A stretch of DNA of 8,749 nucleotides from Rhodobacteraceae bacterium UBA7436 (GCA_002478745.1 DLQI01000123.1:38631-47379), one strand, 5' to 3'; shown: positions 1 to 6,772, counted from the stretch's first letter. Translations and numbers: made by a program. The notes: generated by a model not told the origin, from the sequence alone.

Positions 1-336
1 TGCAGCGTCTTTGTCAAACGCCACGCCGTTTTCAGCAAACAAAGTGTCCAGTTCGCCGGACAATGTCATCTCAGTGATGATGTCACAGCCGCCGACGAAT
101 TCGCCTTTGACGTATAGCTGTGGGACAGTTGGCCAATCAGAAAACTCTTTGATGCCTTGGCGAATAGCTTCGTCAGCCAAAACGTTTACATCAGAGAACT
201 CGACGCCCATGTAGTTCAGAACGCCAGCAACTTTGCTGGAGAAACCACATTGTGGCATCTCTTTGGTGCCCTTCATGTACAAAACAACGCTGTTATTGCT
301 GATCTGAGTTTGGATTTGTGTTGCTGTATCAGTCAT
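1..336 (-). CDS. grxD: Grx4-family monothiol glutaredoxin, C-terminus beyond window
   Basis: Cytosolic monothiol glutaredoxin that binds a glutathione-ligated 2Fe-2S cluster and passes it on, typically with BolA. The frame is open from ATG at 336 to the window edge, giving 112 residues; the family is usually about 105-120 residues, so only a few residues and the stop are missing. Seen in the translation: the single-cysteine active site CGFS at residues 30-33, the glutathione-contacting K22, the TVP loop at 70-72 (inside WPTVPQLY) and the GGCD turn at 82-85. The start has a good Shine-Dalgarno sequence (AAGGA, 344-348, 8 bases or less from ATG). It lies 56 bases after bolA on the same strand with no terminator between, so co-transcription is likely. 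The symbol follows the usual naming of this family; the identification itself is firm. Confidence 0.95.
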   Translation of the reverse strand, partial: MTDTATQIQTQISNNSVVLYMKGTKEMPQCGFSSKVAGVLNYMGVEFSDVNVLADEAIRQGIKEFSDWPTVPQLYVKGEFVGGCDIITEMTLSGELDTLFAENGVAFDKDAA

Positions 337-392
337 CGGATTATCCTTTGGATAGGGTATTAATCAAAACGTCGGCGCGCGGCCTTGGTCAA

Positions 393-635
393 TTACTCTG
401 GAACTTTGGTGGTCAGCGCGAGGGCGTGTAGTTCGCCGTGCGAGCCATCCATTTTGCCTTTAAGTGCAGCATAAACAGCGCGTTGCTGTTGAACGCGGTT
501 CTTACCTTTGAAGCTTTCGTCGATCACTTCGGCCGCATAGTGATTTCCGTCACCCGCAAGATCAGTGATGGTGATCGCAGCGTTTGGGAAAGTCTCGCGG
601 ATCAAGTCTTCGATGTCTTTGGCCTGCATTGGCAT
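393..635 (-). CDS. bolA: BolA-family protein
   Basis: Small BolA-like protein (80 residues) expected to form a 2Fe-2S-bridged heterodimer with the CGFS glutaredoxin encoded next to it; in bacteria and mitochondria such pairs serve in Fe-S cluster trafficking and iron sensing. The whole protein is one BolA fold: the N-terminal helix (residues 4-15), GDGNHY at 28-33, the SFKGK loop at 41-45, the RVQQQR helix at 47-52, and the conserved GELH at 67-70, whose histidine is the usual cluster ligand. The start at 635 is chosen because GGAG at 644-647 sits 8 bases upstream. The frame could open at a GTG at 644, but that codon overlaps the Shine-Dalgarno sequence, and the ATG at 629 is too far from it. 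The first gene of a probable bolA-grxD operon. Confidence 0.93.
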   Translation of the reverse strand: MPMQAKDIEDLIRETFPNAAITITDLAGDGNHYAAEVIDESFKGKNRVQQQRAVYAALKGKMDGSHGELHALALTTKVPE

Positions 636-643
636 GGGCGGCA

Positions 644-647
644 CTCC
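644..647 (-). promoter_or_regulatory. Shine-Dalgarno sequence deciding the bolA start
   Basis: GGAG on the minus strand, 8 bases before the ATG at 635. It argues for that start over the in-frame GTG at 644 and the ATG at 629. Confidence 0.6.
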
Positions 648-658
648 GGCATGGGAAA

Positions 659-664
659 TTTATA
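659..664 (-). promoter_or_regulatory. possible -10 element for bolA-grxD
   Basis: TATAAA on the minus strand inside an A/T-rich patch (656-667), 23 bases upstream of the bolA ATG. Transcription would start near 652 and leave a short leader carrying the GGAG. No good -35 hexamer is visible at the normal spacing, so this is only a candidate. Confidence 0.3.
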
Positions 665-685
665 ATTGCCTGACAGATTTAGGGG

Positions 686-745
686 GGCTTTGATGCAAGC
701 GCAAGGACATGCATCTGATCTGCGACAACAAAGTGGATCAAAGCC
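686..745. repeat. inverted repeats in the divergent bolA / cox promoter region
   Basis: A perfect 9-base inverted repeat, GGCTTTGAT at 686-694 and ATCAAAGCC at 737-745, separated by 42 bases. The left arm overlaps a second inverted repeat, GATGCA at 692-697 and TGCATC at 710-715, with a 12-base gap. Both lie in the 161-base gap between bolA (minus) and the XdhC-family gene (plus), where regulators of either operon would bind. They may be operator half-sites; the sequence matches no regulator consensus I can name. Confidence 0.4.
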
Positions 746-796
746 TCTGGTCATTGTGGCGTTCTAGGGTGAATATCGCTGAAACGGAGGGTCCAA

Positions 797-1765
797 ATGG
801 ACATGTTTGAAAATGCACCAGAGCAGGCTTTGGTATGGTACCGCGCCGGAAGAGGCGCGGCACTTGCGACTGTGATCCAAACATGGGGCAGTGCGCCGCG
901 TCGAATTGGTGCTCAGCTCGCGATTGCAGGTGATGGCGAAATGCAGGGCTCGGTTTCGGGCGGCTGCGTTGAGGGTGCCGTGGTGGTTGAGGCGCTTGAG
1001 GCGTTGGAGCGGGGCGAGGCACGTGTTTTGGAATATGGTGTCAGCGATGGTGATGCCTTTGCTGTGGGGCTGGCCTGTGGGGGAACGATTAAGATTTTGG
1101 TTGAACCGATTGGCACGGTCTTGCCCGAAGAACTATTAGCCCGATTGGTAGAGGCGCGCACAACCCGAACTGGGATCGCTTATGTGGTTGATATCAAAAG
1201 TGGTACGCGCGGACTGACCGGTGATGGCTTCGTCGAGCGATTTGCCAAGGACCGCTCAGGTTTTGAAGAAGATGGTGAGAGGTTCGTAGCTATCCACAAT
1301 CCGCCTTTGCGCTTGGCTATTGTTGGTGCGGTTCACATTGCCCAAGCATTGATGCCGATGGCACGTATTGCCGGTTTCGATCCGGTTGTGATCGATCCGC
1401 GTGGTGCGTTTGGCTCAGCTGCACGTTTTCCCGGCGAGACGATCCTTGAGGATTGGCCTGATGAGGCGCTTGCTGCGTACGGCGTTGATGCCCGCACTGC
1501 ATTGGTGTTGCTAACGCATGATCCCAAACTGGATGATCCGGCATTGCATGTTGGGCTGCGATCAAAGTCTTTTTATATCGGGGCCTTGGGGTCTAAACGA
1601 ACCCACGCAAAAAGAACCGAGCGCTTGTTAGCAGATGGTTTTGCACAAAAGGACATAGACCGTATTCATGGACCCATAGGGTTAGACATCGGCGCAGCGA
1701 GTCCGCAGGAAATTGCCGTCTCGATCTTGTCTGAGATGGTTCAAGTATTGCGTCAGCCAGTATGA
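797..1765 (+). CDS. XdhC/CoxI-family molybdenum-enzyme maturation protein
   Basis: A 322-residue protein of the XdhC/CoxI family, cytosolic chaperones that bind molybdenum cofactor and assist its sulfuration and insertion into xanthine dehydrogenase-type enzymes. The N-terminal XdhC_CoxI domain (about residues 12-105) shows GSAPRRIGAQ at 31-40, SGGCVE at 54-59 and GLACGG at 91-96, with Cys57 and Cys94. The C-terminal Rossmann-like XdhC_C domain (about 170-315) shows GAVHIAQ at 177-183, YIGALGSKRT at 260-269 and HGPIGLDIGA at 291-300, followed by SPQEIA. The middle glycine of the classical GxGH Rossmann turn is valine here. ATG 797 follows GGAGG (786-790) by 6 bases. It is the first gene of the cox-type unit, and its stop overlaps the next start (ATGA, 1762-1765), implying translational coupling. 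The client is most likely the CoxL encoded downstream. Confidence 0.9.
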   Translation: MDMFENAPEQALVWYRAGRGAALATVIQTWGSAPRRIGAQLAIAGDGEMQGSVSGGCVEGAVVVEALEALERGEARVLEYGVSDGDAFAVGLACGGTIKILVEPIGTVLPEELLARLVEARTTRTGIAYVVDIKSGTRGLTGDGFVERFAKDRSGFEEDGERFVAIHNPPLRLAIVGAVHIAQALMPMARIAGFDPVVIDPRGAFGSAARFPGETILEDWPDEALAAYGVDARTALVLLTHDPKLDDPALHVGLRSKSFYIGALGSKRTHAKRTERLLADGFAQKDIDRIHGPIGLDIGAASPQEIAVSILSEMVQVLRQPV

Positions 1766-2787
1766 AGTTTGGGTCGGTTCGAACATTTCAAGCTGTTGGG
1801 GCTGTGCTTGCCCATTCGCTTTATGTTCAGTCCGGCGCGAACGGTACCAGTTACCGGATTGCCAAGGGCACTGTTCTTACAGATGAACATACCAAAGACC
1901 TCTTAGCGGATCAGCAGACTGACATTGTTGTTGCGCGTCTTGAAGACGGGGACGTTGAGGAAAACGAGGCTGCAACACGATTGGCGGCCGCGGTTGGGCC
2001 AGATGCTGCGAAAATTGGGGTGCGAATTTCGGCTGCAGGAGCAGGGCGTGTCAATCTATATGCAATCGACGCAGGGGTTGTAGAAATTGATGAGGCGGCT
2101 GTAATGGCGCTGAACGCTGTTGATCCGATGATCACAATGGCAACGGTCCCACAGTTTCACCGCACTGATAGTAACGGTATGATCGCAACGATCAAGATTA
2201 TTGCCTATTCGGTCCCACAATCGTCATTGTTACAGGCCGCAAACGTAGCTGCCAATGCCATTCGTATTGCAACACCGCAGTATCGAACCGCTACGTTGAT
2301 CGAAACGCAGGTTGGTGATGAAATGCCCTCATTCAAGGGCCGCGACGCCATGCGTGGGCGGTTGGATCGTTTTGGTGTCGAGCTACTTGAACGAACGGTT
2401 GTGCCACATAATGAGGCGGCTATTACGACGGCTTTGTCCGAATCTGAAGGCGAGTTCGTCTTGTTGCTCACGGCCTCTGCAACCTCTGACCCTATGGATG
2501 TTGGCCCCCAAGCGTTGCGCCAAGCAGGCGGTGAAGTCACAGGTTTTGGAATGCCGGTTGATCCCGGAAACCTTTTGTTTTTTGGTCAGTTAGACGCAAA
2601 GCCAGTGATTGGGTTGCCTGGCTGCGCGCGGTCCCCTGCGTTAAATGGTGCGGATTGGGTTCTGGAACGACTGATATGTGGAATCTCTTTGTCTCAAGGG
2701 GACATTGCAGCGATGGGGGTGGGTGGTTTGCTTAAGGAAATCCCAACCAGACCCCAGCCCCGAGCAAGAGTTCAGCCAAGAACGTAG
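1762..2787 (+). CDS. molybdopterin-binding protein (MoCF/MoeA-like domain)
   Basis: A 341-residue protein with an N-terminal region of unclear fold (1-170, opening with the family-typical pattern MKFG...GAVLAHSL) and a MoCF_biosynth molybdopterin-binding domain at about 176-300. Within that domain LLLTASATSD (234-243), FGMPVDPGN (262-270) and GLPGCARSPALNG (284-296) correspond to the conserved molybdopterin-contact segments. The end, GVGGLLKEIP (319-328), is where related proteins continue into a MobA-like nucleotidyltransferase domain. Here the chain stops after a short basic Pro/Arg tail, so this is the stand-alone form. It presumably binds or activates the molybdenum cofactor for the Mo hydroxylase encoded next. 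The start overlaps the XdhC-family stop by four bases, with no separate leader. The exact biochemical step is not known to me. Confidence 0.85.
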   Translation: MKFGSVRTFQAVGAVLAHSLYVQSGANGTSYRIAKGTVLTDEHTKDLLADQQTDIVVARLEDGDVEENEAATRLAAAVGPDAAKIGVRISAAGAGRVNLYAIDAGVVEIDEAAVMALNAVDPMITMATVPQFHRTDSNGMIATIKIIAYSVPQSSLLQAANVAANAIRIATPQYRTATLIETQVGDEMPSFKGRDAMRGRLDRFGVELLERTVVPHNEAAITTALSESEGEFVLLLTASATSDPMDVGPQALRQAGGEVTGFGMPVDPGNLLFFGQLDAKPVIGLPGCARSPALNGADWVLERLICGISLSQGDIAAMGVGGLLKEIPTRPQPRARVQPRT

Positions 2788-2884
2788 GGTCATTCCGCAT
2801 GCCGTAAGGGAAGTTTTTTGTTCTCAAGTGGCCCGCACCATGCTTAACTCAATCCAATTACAACGAAACAACAGGGAGAGAGAT
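2788..2884 (+). other. 97-base gap before coxS
   Basis: No gene is seen in it. It holds a T6 run at 2814-2819 preceded by only a 4-base TTCC/GGAA pairing, too weak to call a terminator. A poor promoter-like pair lies about 2818-2846 (TTGTTC, 17-base spacer, TGCTTA). The gap could allow a second start of transcription for coxSLM, but the evidence is thin. The last bases carry the coxS Shine-Dalgarno sequence. Confidence 0.3.
2874..2878 (+). promoter_or_regulatory. Shine-Dalgarno sequence deciding the coxS start
   Basis: GGGAG 6 bases before ATG 2885. The frame is open upstream to an ATG at 2678, but that start lies inside the preceding gene and would add about 69 residues unlike the family. 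Confidence 0.7.
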
Positions 2885-3370
2885 ATGGCACAGGTCACGA
2901 TGACCGTGAATGGCAAAGCCGCGTCTGGCACAGTTGAGGGACGCACGCTTTTGTCTTCATTCTTGCGCGAGACGTTGGATTTGACCGGAACGCACGTTGG
3001 GTGCGACACCAGCCAATGTGGGGCATGCGTGGTTCACGTTGATGGGGTCGCTGTTAAATCCTGCACTATGCTTGCTGCCGAGGCTGATGGCGCAGATGTT
3101 GCGACGATTGAAGGCCAAGCGGCACCTGACGGCACGCTGAATACAATCCAACAAGCGTTTCAGGACCACCATGGTTTGCAATGTGGGTTCTGTACCCCGG
3201 GTATGGTGATGACGACGGCGGCTTTGTTGAAAGACAATCCCAAGCCATCAGAACAAGAAATTCGTGTGCATTTGGAAGGCAATATTTGCCGCTGCACGGG
3301 ATACCACAACATCATCAAGGCAATCTATGCCGCGTCCGGACAGGATGTTGCTGCATTGGGTGCTGATTAA
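2885..3370 (+). CDS. coxS: CO dehydrogenase-like small subunit, two 2Fe-2S clusters
   Basis: Iron-sulfur subunit (161 residues, normal for the family) of a molybdenum hydroxylase; it carries electrons from the Mo site of CoxL to the FAD of CoxM. The N-terminal plant-ferredoxin-like domain (1-75) has C40-x4-C45-x2-C48-x11-C60, binding the outer 2Fe-2S cluster. The C-terminal helical domain (about 80-155) has QCGFC with C100 and C103, and CRC with C135 and C137, binding the inner cluster near molybdopterin. All eight ligands are present. The N-terminus begins directly with the ferredoxin strand (VTMTVNG), and there is no signal peptide, so it acts in the cytoplasm. It is the first of three structural genes in the order S-L-M, the order known for form II clusters (form I is M-S-L). 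The symbol follows subunit homology; CO as substrate is not implied. Confidence 0.93.
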   Translation: MAQVTMTVNGKAASGTVEGRTLLSSFLRETLDLTGTHVGCDTSQCGACVVHVDGVAVKSCTMLAAEADGADVATIEGQAAPDGTLNTIQQAFQDHHGLQCGFCTPGMVMTTAALLKDNPKPSEQEIRVHLEGNICRCTGYHNIIKAIYAASGQDVAALGAD

Positions 3371-3382
3371 CTTCGAACGAAC

Positions 3383-3401
3383 GGGGAAGGGAGAGTTCCC
3401 C
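3383..3401 (+). promoter_or_regulatory. intercistronic hairpin 1, coxS-coxL gap
   Basis: GGGGAA (3383-3388) pairs with TTCCCC (3396-3401) around a 7-base purine loop, starting 12 bases after the coxS stop. The loop GGGAGAG resembles a Shine-Dalgarno sequence but no start codon follows it. Together with the next hairpin it makes the 133-base gap structured. Confidence 0.4.
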
Positions 3402-3425
3402 AACGTTTCAGTCCAAACATCATGG

Positions 3426-3447
3426 AAAGGCGGATGTCCCGCCTTTT
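3426..3447 (+). promoter_or_regulatory. intercistronic hairpin 2, terminator-like, coxS-coxL gap
   Basis: AAAGGCGG (3426-3433) pairs perfectly with CCGCCTTT (3439-3446) around a 5-base loop, ending in TTTT (3443-3447 region). It resembles a weak intrinsic terminator inside the operon and could lower transcription into coxL or protect the 3' end of a processed coxS message. The T-run is short and partly inside the stem, so full termination is unlikely. Confidence 0.45.
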
Positions 3448-3503
3448 GACCAAACATAAGCGCATGATTGACAACAGTTGATCTGCGATAGGGAGGAAAG
3501 ACC

Positions 3504-5885
3504 ATGCCAAAAGACGGTGAAATTAAAAGCGGAATTGGTGCCAGCAGTAAGCGGCGCGAAGACGTTCGGTTCCTGACAGGGAACGGCAATTATACAGATG
3601 ACATCAATATTCGCGGACAGGCCTATGTGTTCTTCCTGCGCTCAGACGTTGCACACGGTACATTAAATTCTGTCGATACATCCGCCGCATCTGCGATGCC
3701 GGGTGTTGTTCAGATTTTTACTGGTGCTGATTTTGAAGCGGTTGGTGGTATTCCCTGTGGTTGGGAAGTTACGGACAAACACGGGCAACCGATGCAGGAA
3801 CCAAAACATCCGGTTTTGGCCCACGGCAAAGTGCGCCACGTTGGTGAACCCATTGCGGCCGTTGTCGCCGACAGCCTAGAGCAAGCGCGCGATGCGGCGG
3901 AAGCTATCGAAGTCGACATTTCTGAGCTGCCTGCTGTGATCAACATGAAGGACGCCTTTAAAGAGGGCGCAACCAAGGTCCATGACGATCTTACATCCAA
4001 TCTTTGCTATGATTGGGGATTTGTTGAGGAAAATAAGGGGGCGGTTGAAGAAGCATTCAAGAATGCTCATCACGTCACAACGTTAGAGTTGGTGAACAAC
4101 CGTCTTGTTGCCAACCCAATGGAACCACGCGTTGCCATCGGTGATTACGCACGCAGTGATGAACAGCACACGCTTTATACCACATCACAAAACCCTCACG
4201 TCATTCGCCTGCTCATGGGTGCATTTGTTTTGGGTATTCCTGAGCATAAGCTACGTGTCGTTGCACCAGATGTTGGGGGCGGTTTCGGCACTAAAATCTT
4301 CCACTATCAGGAAGAGGCGTTTTGTACCTTCGCTGCCAAGGCCTGTAATCGCCCGGTGAAGTGGACCTCGTCGCGTTCAGAGGCATTCATGTCGGATGCG
4401 CATGGCCGTGATCACGTAACGACCATTCAGCTGGCGCTGGATAAAGACAATAACTTTACAGCCCTACGCACGGATACTTTGGCAAACATGGGTGCATATT
4501 TATCCACCTTCGCTTCATCAGTCCCAACATGGCTGCATGGCACATTGATGGCGGGCAATTATAAAACGCCGCTGATCTATGTTAACGTCAAAGCGATGTT
4601 TACCAACACGGTGCCTGTAGATGCGTATCGCGGGGCTGGACGCCCTGAAGCGACCTATCAAATCGAACGTGTTATCGACATGGCTGCGCGTGAGTTGGGC
4701 GCTGATCCAGTTGCATTACGTCGTCAAAACTATGTGACTGAATTCCCATATGCCACGCCTGTGGCTGTAGAATATGACACAGGTGATTATCACGCGACGA
4801 TGGATAAACTGGAAGAGATCGCTGATTTCACTGGTTTTGAAGCACGCCGCAAAGAATCCGAGGCCAAAGGCAAATGGCGTGGACTGGGCATCAACAACTA
4901 CATTGAGGCTTGTGGCATTGCGCCGTCGAACCTCGTTGGTCAGTTGGGTGCGCGTGCAGGTCTTTATGATGCCGCAACTGTGCGTGTGAACGCGACGGGT
5001 TCCATCTCTGTTATGGTCGGGGCGCACAGCCACGGGCAGGGGCATGAAACTGCATTCCCTCAGGTTGTTGCAGATATGATTGGTATTGATGAAAGTCAGA
5101 TCGATATTGTCCACGGTGATACCTCTAAGATTCCATTCGGGATGGGCACCTACGGTTCGCGTTCTCTCGCGGTTTGTGGGTCTGCAATGGTACGCGCCAC
5201 GGAAAAGATCATCGCGAAGGCCAAGAAAATCGCGGCGCATCTTCTGGAGGCGTCAGACACTGATATCGAGTTAAAGGACGGTATGTTCAGCGTTGCAGGC
5301 ACGGACAAGTCTGTGGCTTGGGGCGATGTTACCTTGGCGGCTTACGTTCCACATAACTATCCTTTGGAGGAGATCGAACCCGGTTTGGAAGAAACGGCGT
5401 TCTATGATCCCTCAAACTTTACTTATCCTGCAGGCGCTTATGCCTGTGAAGTTGAAGTTGATCCGGATACTGGCAAAGTTACGATCGAACGGTTTGCCGC
5501 TGCGGATGATTTCGGCAACGTCATCAATCCGATGATCGTTTCTGGACAAGTACACGGTGGGATCGCCCAAGGGGTTGGTCAGGCTTTGCTTGAGGGTTGT
5601 TCGTATGATGAGGAAAGCGGCCAGTTGTTGACGGGGTCCTACATGGATTACGCGATGCCACGTGCCGATGATCTGCCGTTCTATTCGGTTGATCATTCTT
5701 GCCAAACGCCTTGCACACACAACCCATTGGGTGTGAAGGGATGCGGTGAGGCTGGTGCGATTGGATCGCCTCCATCGGTTGTGAATGCTGTGATTGATGC
5801 GCTGAATTCGGGCGGAAAGAAGGTGGCGCATATCGACATGCCACTGACGCCGGACCGCGTGTGGAATGCGATCAACAACGCTTGA
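3504..5885 (+). CDS. coxL: form II CO dehydrogenase-like large subunit (Mo hydroxylase)
   Basis: Catalytic molybdopterin-cytosine-dinucleotide subunit, 793 residues, in line with the family (about 780-810). The N-terminal Ald_Xan_dh a/b hammerhead domain (about 20-145) is followed by the Mo-binding domains (about 160-780). Motifs seen: GGGFGTK at 258-264, AYRGAGR at 374-380, HGQGHET at 510-516, GTYGSRS at 548-554, and GCGEAG at 746-751 with the catalytic Glu749. AYRGAGR marks form II; form I enzymes that oxidise CO have AYxCSFR, whose cysteine binds the copper of the Cu-S-Mo centre. Here that position is Gly377, so a Cu-S-Mo site is not expected. ATG 3504 has GGGAGG (3491-3496) 7 bases upstream. 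There is no signal peptide, so it is cytoplasmic. Genuine CO oxidation is doubtful; oxidation of some other small molecule by a Mo=S hydroxylase is the inference. Confidence 0.93.
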   Translation: MPKDGEIKSGIGASSKRREDVRFLTGNGNYTDDINIRGQAYVFFLRSDVAHGTLNSVDTSAASAMPGVVQIFTGADFEAVGGIPCGWEVTDKHGQPMQEPKHPVLAHGKVRHVGEPIAAVVADSLEQARDAAEAIEVDISELPAVINMKDAFKEGATKVHDDLTSNLCYDWGFVEENKGAVEEAFKNAHHVTTLELVNNRLVANPMEPRVAIGDYARSDEQHTLYTTSQNPHVIRLLMGAFVLGIPEHKLRVVAPDVGGGFGTKIFHYQEEAFCTFAAKACNRPVKWTSSRSEAFMSDAHGRDHVTTIQLALDKDNNFTALRTDTLANMGAYLSTFASSVPTWLHGTLMAGNYKTPLIYVNVKAMFTNTVPVDAYRGAGRPEATYQIERVIDMAARELGADPVALRRQNYVTEFPYATPVAVEYDTGDYHATMDKLEEIADFTGFEARRKESEAKGKWRGLGINNYIEACGIAPSNLVGQLGARAGLYDAATVRVNATGSISVMVGAHSHGQGHETAFPQVVADMIGIDESQIDIVHGDTSKIPFGMGTYGSRSLAVCGSAMVRATEKIIAKAKKIAAHLLEASDTDIELKDGMFSVAGTDKSVAWGDVTLAAYVPHNYPLEEIEPGLEETAFYDPSNFTYPAGAYACEVEVDPDTGKVTIERFAAADDFGNVINPMIVSGQVHGGIAQGVGQALLEGCSYDEESGQLLTGSYMDYAMPRADDLPFYSVDHSCQTPCTHNPLGVKGCGEAGAIGSPPSVVNAVIDALNSGGKKVAHIDMPLTPDRVWNAINNA

Positions 5886-5894
5886 ATTTGAAGT

Positions 5895-5909
5895 TGGGGC
5901 ACTGCCCCA
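5895..5909 (+). promoter_or_regulatory. intercistronic hairpin 3, coxL-coxM gap
   Basis: TGGGGC (5895-5900) pairs with GCCCCA (5904-5909) around a 3-base loop, 9 bases after the coxL stop. A T5 run follows only at 5922-5926, too far off for a standard terminator. Confidence 0.4.
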
Positions 5910-5924
5910 GCTCTTGTGATATTT

Positions 5925-5955
5925 TTGGCCATTTAACCCAGTAATGGGCGGCCAA
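5925..5955 (+). promoter_or_regulatory. nested hairpin just upstream of the coxM ribosome site
   Basis: TTGGCC (5925-5930) pairs with GGCCAA (5950-5955). Inside it CCCA (5937-5940) pairs with TGGG (5945-5948) around GTAA. The nested stem ends 5 bases before the coxM Shine-Dalgarno sequence (5960-5964), which it leaves free. It may block 3' decay or set the level of coxM. Confidence 0.4.
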
Positions 5956-5959
5956 CTGA

Positions 5960-5964
5960 AAGGA
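5960..5964 (+). promoter_or_regulatory. Shine-Dalgarno sequence deciding the coxM start
   Basis: AAGGA 6 bases before ATG 5971. The in-frame ATG at 5944 lies within the nested hairpin, has no Shine-Dalgarno sequence, and would add nine residues before the family-typical MYNFEFEKP. Confidence 0.65.
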
Positions 5965-5970
5965 CAAAAG

Positions 5971-6759
5971 ATGTATAACTTTGAATTTGAGAAACCCAGC
6001 AGCATTGCCGATGCAGTTGCGGCATTGGGAGGCGACGAGGCACAGGCCTTGGGTGGGGGGCAAACCCTTATCCCAACTCTCAAACAACGCCTTGCTTCGC
6101 CAACAACATTGGTAAGTCTGTCTAACATTCCTGAGATGCAAGGCATTTGCACTGGCGATGACGGCGCACTGTGCATTGGTGGCGCAACGACACACGGCGC
6201 TGTCGCATCCGGCGCTGGTGCTTATCCTGGCCTAGCAGCGCTTGCTGGTCATATCGGTGATCCCGCAGTCCGCAATCGTGGGACAATCGGCGGCTCACTG
6301 GCCAACAACGATCCATCTGCATGTTACCCTGCGGCTGCGTTGGCATCAGGCGCCACTTTGGTCACCAACACGCGTGAAATCGCGTCGGATGACTATTTCG
6401 TCGGAATGTTTGAAACTGCGCTGGAAGAGGGTGAAATCGTCACCGAAGTGCGCTTTCCAATCCCCCAAGCGTCGCATTACGAGAAATTCGTCCAACCGGC
6501 ATCGCGTTTCGCACTTGTTGGTGTGATGGTCGCAAAGTTCGCTGATGGCGTGCGCGTTGCGATTACGGGGGCATCTGAGGAGGGCGTGTTTCGTTGGGCT
6601 GAAGCTGAAACTGCATTGTCAGTTAACTTCTCACCAGATGCGTTAGATGGTCTGACATTGGATGCGGACAACATGATCGGTGATCTGCATGGCTCCAAAG
6701 AGTACCGCGCGCACCTATGTGGTGTGATTGCCAAACGGGCTGTTGCTAAGGCCGCTTGA
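5971..6759 (+). CDS. coxM: CO dehydrogenase-like medium subunit, FAD-binding
   Basis: Flavoprotein subunit (262 residues; the family is about 260-290) that takes electrons from CoxS clusters and passes them to an external acceptor. The N-terminal FAD-binding domain (about 1-165) shows the two usual flavin motifs: LGGGQTLIP at 27-35 (AGGQSLLP type) and the segment IGDPAVRNRGTIGGSLANND at 95-114, whose RNRGTIGGS core (101-109) contacts FAD. The remainder (about 170-260) is the CO_deh_flav_C domain, recognisable from RFALVGVMVAKF and VAITGASE. The start at 5971 is chosen on the Shine-Dalgarno sequence. It is the last gene of the five-gene unit, 85 bases after coxL, and is followed by a strong terminator. 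The S-L-M order with coxM last fits form II clusters. Confidence 0.92.
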   Translation: MYNFEFEKPSSIADAVAALGGDEAQALGGGQTLIPTLKQRLASPTTLVSLSNIPEMQGICTGDDGALCIGGATTHGAVASGAGAYPGLAALAGHIGDPAVRNRGTIGGSLANNDPSACYPAAALASGATLVTNTREIASDDYFVGMFETALEEGEIVTEVRFPIPQASHYEKFVQPASRFALVGVMVAKFADGVRVAITGASEEGVFRWAEAETALSVNFSPDALDGLTLDADNMIGDLHGSKEYRAHLCGVIAKRAVAKAA

Positions 6760-6772
6760 TTTAAGCTGAATT

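Noticed and set aside
2793..2819. Possible terminator before coxS
   Set aside because: The T6 run is preceded by only a 4-pair stem with a 12-base loop, too weak to call.
2678..2884. N-terminal extension of coxS from ATG 2678
   Set aside because: It would overlap the preceding gene by 110 bases and add residues unlike the family; ATG 2885 has an ideal ribosome site.
3422..3481. 19-residue basic frame (MERRMSRLLTKHKRMIDNS) in the coxS-coxL gap
   Set aside because: No Shine-Dalgarno sequence in front of its ATG, and most of its first half is the hairpin 3426-3447; better explained as RNA structure.
4716..5240. 174-codon minus-strand frame opposite coxL
   Set aside because: Shadow of a conserved coding region with no family resemblance or ribosome site.
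5412..6176. 254-codon open frame on the minus strand opposite coxL and coxM
   Set aside because: Antisense to two clearly recognised genes, crosses their boundary, and its translation is rich in Arg, His, Ser and Cys with no recognisable domain.
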